Shown: one piece after another, positions 56,812 to 64,000 of the stretch | Layout: every line of letters starts with the position of its first letter | How positions within the stretch are numbered: position 1 is the stretch's first letter | NCBI GenBank assembly: GCA_020726505.1 | Contig: JAHLEZ010000022.1 | Coordinates: 558,001 to 622,000 of the forward strand | Source: Leptodontidium sp. MPI-SDFR-AT-0119 | Taxonomy: Eukaryota > Ascomycota > Leotiomycetes > Helotiales > Leptodontidiaceae | Reading direction: 5' to 3' | Length of the DNA stretch: 64,000 nucleotides | Made by a program: the position numbers and the translations under genes | Notes under the pieces: generated by a model | The model's database searches: none | Seen by the model: only the letters and a program-made list of their open reading frames with translations | What the model was told of the DNA's origin: nothing

Positions 56812-57373
56812 ATTTCGACACTTGAATGGAACCTAGGTTGATAAAAAGTTGATATTCTGGACAGTTGATATAGTCTGGTATGACAACTTTGTGGGTTGAT
56901 CATGGATGGCTGGACTAAATCTGGCAAGGAGCCTGCAAAGGTCCGAAGTAGAGCGCTCCTTGACAAAGCCTGCGCTTCCCGTTTTCCTGGCCACCCGCAC
57001 GGCTATGCAGCCCACCCCTCCTCCAGCTGCCAGCTGCATTATTCATATCTGCAAGAGTGCCTAAGTTCAGAAATTCCCGACGTGGTGATTGGTAGTGGCT
57101 GCATATATATCATGTGTAATATGCTTGTGGTAGCTTGCAGGCTCAGCCGTACCTATTGAGTGGCCTTTGACCGCGTGTACACCTGGACGTGGCATATAGA
57201 ATGAGCCAATCCCAACAACGTGGCTTTTCTTGGGCACACACACCGAACTCACTGCCTCAACACCCAACGCAACCTCGGTGGCTGCTTTCACCGTCATATC
57301 TTTATCGTTCGACAGTTTCAAGAGCGTCTTTGATTTCTTCACTGTGACTTCAACGCCGCCCAAAAGATTGGAA
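56812..57373. other. Intergenic; no gene seen
   Basis: Upstream of the Hsp70-like gene and of a small acidic open frame. Nothing recognisable. Confidence 0.45.
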
Positions 57374-57676
57374 ATGAATCGAAAATCGCGAGACCAGTGG
57401 AATCTGGAAGAAGAAGAGGAAGATGAAGAAGGGGGAGATGAGGTCGAAGACGACGAGGAAGATGATGACGACCTCTCTCATCAAACGAGGCCACGATTGC
57501 ACCACAACCCATATTCCCGACGCAATAAAGGTGATGAATACTTAGGCATGGCTCAGCCTCAAGGAATTAGAGAGGACGGGGTGTATGATGAAGAAACGGG
57601 ATCTTACGTTTTTCAGGGCAAGTACTATTGTTCTATTCGGGGAACTCTCTGCAATCTTGAAGACAAAAATCCTTGA
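57374..57676 (+). CDS. Small acidic protein of unknown function
   Basis: An open frame of 100 residues. The N-terminal third is almost all Glu/Asp (about residues 12-34), followed by a Tyr/Gly-rich part (GVYDEETGSYVFQGKYYC). The frame extends upstream to 57230 without similarity. It may be a separate small gene or a 5' exon of the gene downstream, though I found no in-frame splice to it. Confidence 0.4.
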   Translation: MNRKSRDQWNLEEEEEDEEGGDEVEDDEEDDDDLSHQTRPRLHHNPYSRRNKGDEYLGMAQPQGIREDGVYDEETGSYVFQGKYYCSIRGTLCNLEDKNP

Positions 57677-57912
57677 ATAGGGGTTTGAATTTTCAACAAG
57701 GCGCTTATGGCTCTTTGAATGAGAATTTGAGAGTTTCGAATGCCTTTCCTTCTATCTTCATGTTCTTTCCGCTCATGTTTTTTGGTCTTGAGATTCAACG
57801 TTGAAGTTTGGTAGAGAAATTATCATAGGTTTATCCTGATATCCATGGGTCTTTGCTAATTCAAAAGCCAGGTGAAGCCTCCTCTTCTCGGTTGCCAAAG
57901 ACACGGAGGAGT

Positions 57913-58975
57913 ATGCAGCATTTACCCACAACCGACTCCCGCTACAAACCAACGGGGAAACCTCAGAAATCGAATTTGAAAGCCCAAGGGCGGTTAGAAA
58001 GAAGTCTGTCGGACGAATCCTATGCCAATATGTCTATGTCAACAGCCGAGCCGTCTACTTCCCTCAATGTACCAATTACGCCCTTCAACAATCGGCAAGA
58101 AGGCGATCTCAGAAGTGAGAACACTCGCCTGAGAACCCAGCTGCAAGCTGTTCAGGGAGAGCGGTTGAGTGCGCTAGACAACTTCCAACCTTGCAGTGAT
58201 TCGGACCTGAGAGACGCTTTCGTGCAGCTGCAACATCAAGTTTCGGCGTTTTCTAGGCAACTTAAGGGTGCCCTTGCAAAATCAAAAACTGAATCTACGA
58301 TTCTGCCCGGCCATCTGCTGAGCCTGTGTCCCACAGACGACATTCCCATTAAATTCTACTCTGAGAGCTTTCTCTGGCGGCAGCTCTACATCGAATGCTT
58401 CCAGACCCCTTTCATTCTCTTGGGACCAGAGAGCACCATCATATTTCAAACATGGAGCATGGTCTTCGGCGACGGTGAGTTTCTAATAATTCCCTTTGCT
58501 ATTTGCTATTGCTAATGAAGTTGAAGGTTTCGGAAGTATCCCAAGAGCGACCGAAGCCTCGGAAAAGTGGAGAAGCATCACGGCTATTGAGATGTTTGGC
58601 AAAATAACACCAGCGAGGAGAAGCGAGCGTGTGAAGGAGATGACCAAGTCTTTCCTGTCTCGATTTGGTTCTTCGGACTATCACCTCCACACTAGCCTCG
58701 CTAAAGGCGATCAGCTCGAGAAGTTAATCGGAAAGGGTTGGGATGCTGCGGCAATCTTTGCTCAACAGCGTTGTCGACTACATTTGACGATACCAGAAAC
58801 GCTTGAGAACCTCAATTGTGACTGGGTTGATGTAGTCCAAGAGGTTCCGTACACCGAGCGTGCTGCATTTGCTATCTCCCCTTCGCTGCTGAAGTACGGA
58901 ACTGGATATGGACAAAACTTCGAGTCCTGGCTTTGTATAGTTAAGGCGAAGGCTATTCGAGTCAAAGATGACTGA
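57913..58975 (+). CDS. Uncharacterised fungal protein with coiled coil
   Basis: Exons 57913..58474 and 58527..58975 (336 residues). The 52-nt intron has donor GTGAGT and acceptor TTGAAG. The first 60 residues are basic and disordered. A short coiled coil (LRSENTRLRTQLQAVQGERL) follows, then a helical domain (DLRDAFVQLQHQVSAFSRQL) and a globular C-terminus with several Trp and Cys residues. The order 'disordered, coiled coil, short helical domain' occurs in a fungal family without assigned function. The frame is open to the left of the chosen ATG, back to about 57853, and a possible acceptor (AAAAGCCAG) precedes it, so a 5' exon could exist. Confidence 0.65.
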
Positions 58976-61900
58976 GAATTGAGCTTTTCTCAAATAAATA
59001 AAATCTACCGGCTAGTATACGGTACTTCCTGTTTGCTATTTATGGGGTTGGGCCAGATTCATCTCTGTGAGAGGAGATATGCTACATGTGTCGTCAGTAC
59101 TCGCACAGTTGAAGTTGTTGAAATCATCCCAGAATGCTGAATAGACTGTTTTTACGATCATGAAACGCTTCACTGACCACTAGTTTGTGCTGTTTGGGCT
59201 CGTAACTGATCATGGTAGACTAGCACCACGCTTGGCATCAGCATTCCATTGACGTACAACATGACTAACAACCTACCATTCCAATACCCGAATTAGACTC
59301 TACCTTAGCAGGAGGCACCGGAACTACTCTCAAAGGTCTCGTCGAAGGAGTCAAGGTAGAGAAAGTGGGTATCACATACACGTCCAAGATCGTGGGCCTG
59401 CAATCGCTAGAAATTCTCTCATCTTTCTCATCCAAATGCAAAGTCTACGAGAAAAACGTTTGCCAATAGACTAGTTTATATTCCAAGATGCTTTATTTGC
59501 CTCTTCTTCGCTTATGACACTATCCGATCCGGGGGTCGTCGTCGACATCGCCCCTCTGAAACGTCGAAAATCTCGTTTCCCGAAGATCAGTTACTGGAAC
59601 ATCACTTAAATCAATGCCCTGTAGTCGAGACTACCAGGACCCAACCAAAAAGAGGGATATTCCAAAATCCCACAATAGAGCCATTCCGCTTAGCTTAAAG
59701 CCAAAAATCACAAACTTTATCTGCGTCGACTACCCCCCCCTTTCCTTTTAAAGGGTGCTTGAGTACCACTCCCTAGTAAACACGTGAAGCTGAAGCTTTC
59801 TAAGGGTCTTGCCTTCGTAATCCATTGGTTAACAAGAGCGAGACCGTAGTTTTTCAGTTTCTTCGACCGCGAGCAGCTGCTTGATCTCGCTCAAATAAAC
59901 CCTCTTTTTCGTCTCCATAATAATTGGAAATCGTAGCATCTAAAACCTCTTCAACCACAGATCTTCGGTATCCTCCTATATGTGGTATAACCACTTTTCA
60001 GTTTGACTTCTATGGGGACAGCGGAATGGCTCTAATGTATCGTTCATGCTCGAGACATGTCCCGATTTTTATTCACGGAGCCCGTGAAATAGACGAGCCC
60101 CACTCACAACAATACATGACCCTTCCATCATGATATAGCATGCCAGTTTCCTACCAGGACAGGATTCTAGACATGAAGTTTCCAACTCAGTTTTTCTTTT
60201 TCTGAGTCCAGAAGCATACCCATCACTAAAGCAATGTCTTCTGCCGCACCTCCAAACTACATTGATACCCCTCTCCAGAATGGTCGTAGTTATGAATGAA
60301 CTATCTATTACTTTGTTCTGTTCTATTCTACATTCCCAAGTTGATTCCCACTCCCATTCCCACTCCCACGCACACTTCTGCAATCATGACTTCTAAGCTA
60401 AGCTCAACACACTCCTTCTCGACCCTAATTTCTCCCTTACGAAGTTACGCGCAGGTCTCAAGCCAACACTATGACGGGTAGAATCTTACTCCATCGTCTT
60501 CTCACCGCCCCTCTTGAGCGTTCAATGCGTAATGTACCATAAAAATACTCTCATCCTCCCCATCATCCGTCCTAGACAGAGCTAGCGATCATACCCCTGT
60601 TCCCTATCCACCCCCTCTCCACCCCCTCTCAAATCCAATCAATTCCTCAAGAGAGCCACCTGTCCCCTAACAGGAGGGAAAATAACTTTTCTCCTCCTAT
60701 CCTCCTATCCTCCACACCGTCGCTCGCGAAAGATCCAAGAACATGCAGTTAAGTCAACGAGCAGATAGACAATGGACAACGGACACCTAGATTCCTCATT
60801 ACAAGTCAGATGTCAGACGATAGATAATGCAGTGGAGTGCATCAAACACAGCCGCAAATCTACTTACTACCTTTTGAAGATGACGTACCTCTGCAGAGCG
60901 GAGATATATTGGCGTCAGAGGAAACTAGAGTGCGTGTGGGGGAGGTAGGGGAGGGAAGATTATATTACATTACATTACCATGTTGAATACATACGCTCGT
61001 AAATGCTGCTTTGGAGATAGATCCCCTCCCTCCCTTATTTCTAGAACTGGAGGTGTAGCTTTAGCTCGCTTTGCATCGCGATCGGGTGTTTGTTTATTTC
61101 GGTTGTTTATTTTATTTACGTCAATAAGACAAGCTAACGCTCAGATCTGAATAATTGATTGGGAGTGGAGTGCAGTGCAGTGGAGTGTTGATGTCAAACT
61201 GAACCTAGCAAAGTGATGTAATGTAATGAAAATACATTGTCTTCCTTGTAGCGAGAGGGATCTTGAAGGAGCGTTGGAGTTGAAGCAATTGGGATACTAC
61301 ACTGATACTGCTACGGAGTTCGACGCCGCGAAGCCTCGACGTTTCGACCTAGTACCGTCATCCATCCAACAATTTGTCTACAAGAAGTTGACGAACAGTC
61401 ATCCATCCTACGATTCTAATCTAACTTCGGACTGCAGTGGATTAAGTACAGTAGTACCATAGCAGGGCTTAGAAAACAGACAAAGATAGACACTCGCAAG
61501 GAGCTGTCCGAGTCAGATACGAAGACAAAAAAAAAAACAGTAATTAACATTTTTGCACACTTGGTATCTAAATAAACTGGCTGGCTGGCTGGCAAAACAA
61601 TCAAAAATCATCCATTCATCTAATCAATCCATCTTAAAGTCCCCCGCATCTCTTCCCTTCCATTTCGATAATGGCGTTCACCTCACCATCTCCTATCACA
61701 GCTTTTTTGTATTAACTCCCTCCCTCCTGTCTGTCTGGCATCTACCTAGGGTCCCATGTCCCATTTTAACTCGGCTGGTCTCCTACCATTCATTCATCCT
61801 CCCACTCACTCTCAGACACCCAAAGAACCAAAAAGAACCAAGAAGACGAGTAAATGCAAGGCAAGCAAGAAATCGTAGAGATATTTTGCGAGTGAACAAG

Positions 61901-62347
61901 AAGAAGTATTATTCGAGGTATGTATTCCCATCCTGTCCCATCGCATCTTATCTACCAGCCACGAGTCTCGATCCCCATCCACAATAGTCGCTCGCTGCAA
62001 AAAAAGAGGAACCAAAACCCAAAAAAAAGCGAGATGTACTGTACGAGAGCGCATGCGGGCCAAGGTCGGTGAGACAGACAAGGAAAGAACTGAGATTGCT
62101 AGCAATCTTTCGTGGTATCTCAAAGTTGGTATGTCGCGGAAAATGTAAGAACAGGGAAGCCGACGATTCGATGATGGCTGTGGTTGAATTAGGTATGCGT
62201 GAGTGGAAAAATGGGCCGATACAAGTTAGTCGATCTGCGAGAAGTGAAGTGGCTGTGCAGAAAATAGTAGGGTGTGTCGTATTGGCGCCAGCGTATCTCA
62301 AGGAATATTGGTACCCCTTTCTGTCAGGAGTGTGGTCAGGTGAAGAC
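58976..62347. other. Long gene-poor stretch
   Basis: About 3.4 kb without a supported gene, apart from a 65-codon coding-like remnant noted below. The part from about 60600 to 62340 is rich in short pyrimidine-rich and CATT/TACATT words and may include a long 3' UTR of the next gene. Confidence 0.5.
59271..59469 (+). pseudogene. Possible gene remnant, 65 codons
   Basis: An open segment ending in TAG 59467..59469 reads like protein (LDSTLAGGTGTTLKGLVEG, then SSKCKVYEKNVCQ). It has no ATG and begins shortly after a stop, so it can only be an exon or a remnant. A splice acceptor (CGAATTAG) lies at 59296. No partner exon was found. Confidence 0.25.
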
Positions 62348-64000
62348 TTAGTTCACAGGTCTGCGCGCAGGACGAGTGCTAGACGTGGGACTTCCGCCTG
62401 AAGTCTCCATGTTGCCGGTCAACTCTGCAACACGGGCTTTGATTCTCGCAACTCTGGATTCGATAGCTGTTCTATATTAGTACTCATATCTCCTAAAAAG
62501 AAGGTATAAACTTACTCTCCTCGCCACTCGTCTCTCCATCATCAACATCCGTCTTCCCACTATATCCACCACGACTCTGCTCCTCGCTCTGTCTCAGCGC
62601 CGCACGCTCAGCAGCATTCTTCCTGATCTGTGCCCAACGATCTTGGACTGGGCTTGGCTCCGGCTCATCGTTAGTTCGCACGCGCGAGATATTCGGTGGA
62701 ACGGCTGCATCGTCCTCGCTTTGACGAGGGGAATCCTCTGGCACGAAAGCCGGGACGTCTTCAAGAGGTCCTTGGTCGAAACTGGAAAATGCTTGACGGG
62801 CCTCGTGAGCGTCGTTGGTGTCAACACGGGAGAGGCTGTCCTGGATTGAAGGGTCATAGGAGCGGTCGAAGTTTTGGGCAGGGGATGCGATAGGTGTCCG
62901 TTGTTGTTGGCCATCTTCTGAAACACGATGAGATACGGACTGGGTCATCGGCTGTTGTGTCATAGAGGGGGAGCTTTCGCTAACGGGGGATGTGACAGGG
63001 CTCTTCTTGCGGAATCCGGAGAGGCGTCTTCCTAGAGCTGGACCACCTGGCTGGAGACCATTGCCGTTGTTAATGACTTGTGGTGGGGCTTGAGAGGTTG
63101 ATTGACGATTCTTATTTCGGCCAAACATCTTTCTGAATCCACCACTTGGAGCTCCTTGTTCCTTCTTCTTGAGCTTGTTGTGCTTGGCTTTACTTTCTGG
63201 ACTTGATCCACTCTGGTCAACTGAGGCTCTTGGTTCGGGAGTTGGAGCCCCAATACGGGATGGGCCTGCATTTCGGTCCGATGGGTGAGCATCATTTGGT
63301 AGAGAGACCTCGGCGGCCTTCTCTGACAAGTTACGATGAGCTTCCTCGTCCACGTCAAGTCCGGGCGTAGGTGGGAGAGGTGCAGGTGGAGGTGTGTGTA
63401 TCTGAACAGCAGGAACCGGCGAGGGCAGCGCAGGCAAATCTCTGTCCTTGGAACTCTCTTGTGGCTGATTAGCTGGTTTTTGAGTATCCTGACTCTTGCT
63501 ATTCCCATTCGTCTGCATTGTTGCTTCCCCAAGTCCTCGGCCAGTGTTGTTGTTGGCGAGATATGCTTCTCGAATAGCATCCTTATCGTACTTGTTCGCC
63601 CACTTCATGGCAGGAGAAGCTTCATTCATGATAACCGGCTGGAGGGTGAAGACACTACTGGTCTTGGTGGACAGAACGTCGACATCATTTCTTCCACGTC
63701 GAGATGTTGCTTGGAGAGCCTCCTCTTGTCGTTGCTTTTGCTGTAGTTGTATAGCAGCAGCTTGAATACGAGCATGTTGATCCGGACCAATACTAGTTTT
63801 GCTCACACCCACACTTTGATTTGAAGTCAATCCAGGTCGTAAGCTGGTAGTTGAGTCGAGGGCATGTTTTCCAGTAGATCCCCGACGAGTGAGACCCTTG
63901 TTCTTCTTCGATCGACCCCAAAAGCTCTTCTTCTCGGCAATATACGCACCCTCCTCAGGAGCTGGAGCGGCTCCTTTGACCATTTCCTCCATTACCAACC
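62348..64000 (-). CDS. Ser/Pro-rich disordered protein, 5' end beyond window
   Basis: The upstream exon runs from the window edge (64000) to 62516 and joins 62466..62348 across a 49-nt intron (GTAAGT...GAACAG). The reading frame is open through the right edge, so the start lies outside. The protein begins here near EEMVKGAAPAPEEGAYIAEKKS and has a basic stretch (FWGRSKKNKGLTRRGS), a segment MKWANKYDKDAIREAYL that may be its only structured part, long Pro/Ser/Gln-rich tracts, basic GFRKMFGRNKNR and LSGFRKKS patches, and a C-terminal helix IESRVARIKARVAELTG. No enzyme domain is seen. Basic/Ser clusters suggest phosphoregulated membrane-cortex or scaffold function, which is a guess. Confidence 0.7.

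Overview
The window is nuclear DNA of a filamentous ascomycete. Genes are interrupted by short GT-AG introns (mostly 45-98 nt) with CTRAY-type branch sites, genes lie on both strands without operons, and the gene families are typically fungal: HET domain, NmrA-like, AP-1-like bZIP, fasciclin, GH115 and PL1. The mix of plant cell-wall enzymes and HET/CHAT genes recalls Leotiomycetes or related plant-associated Pezizomycotina, but that placement is inference.

Layout. 0-5.6 kb: 5' part of an amidohydrolase (minus), a small coiled-coil protein, and a DHA-type MFS drug-efflux transporter (minus). 5.6-13 kb: mostly non-coding, with a small Cys/His-rich gene that looks broken (8.3-8.9 kb), an NmrA-like NAD(P)-binding protein (10.5-11.5 kb) and a small secreted cysteine-rich protein (12.3 kb). 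13.5-26.7 kb: housekeeping-like core with an orphan gene, malic enzyme, a BuGZ/ZNF207-type zinc-finger protein and a seven-exon secreted GH115 glucuronidase. 27-46.5 kb: accessory stretch with a multi-spanning membrane-protein gene that looks damaged, a 162-bp solo LTR with a 5-bp target duplication, an AT-rich block, a secreted PL1 pectate lyase, a PigL_N-type gene, an F-box pseudogene, inverted-repeat elements, a Yap-like bZIP factor, and a decaying fasciclin gene running into a decaying gene of unknown family. 46.7-56.8 kb: an allorecognition or immunity-like island with a 276-residue protein divergently paired with a TPR-CHAT protease, a HET-domain protein and an Hsp70-like ATPase. 57-64 kb: two uncharacterised genes, a long gene-poor stretch, and a Ser/Pro-rich protein entering from the right edge.

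The secreted GH115 and PL1 enzymes point to plant polysaccharide breakdown. The most interesting unit is the divergent pair at 46.7-51.3 kb. A CHAT protease with a long TPR-like region beside a separate gene of about 276 residues has the layout of known protease/effector cell-death pairs. Exon boundaries were derived by hand from splice motifs and reading-frame continuity; no database or structure search was run.
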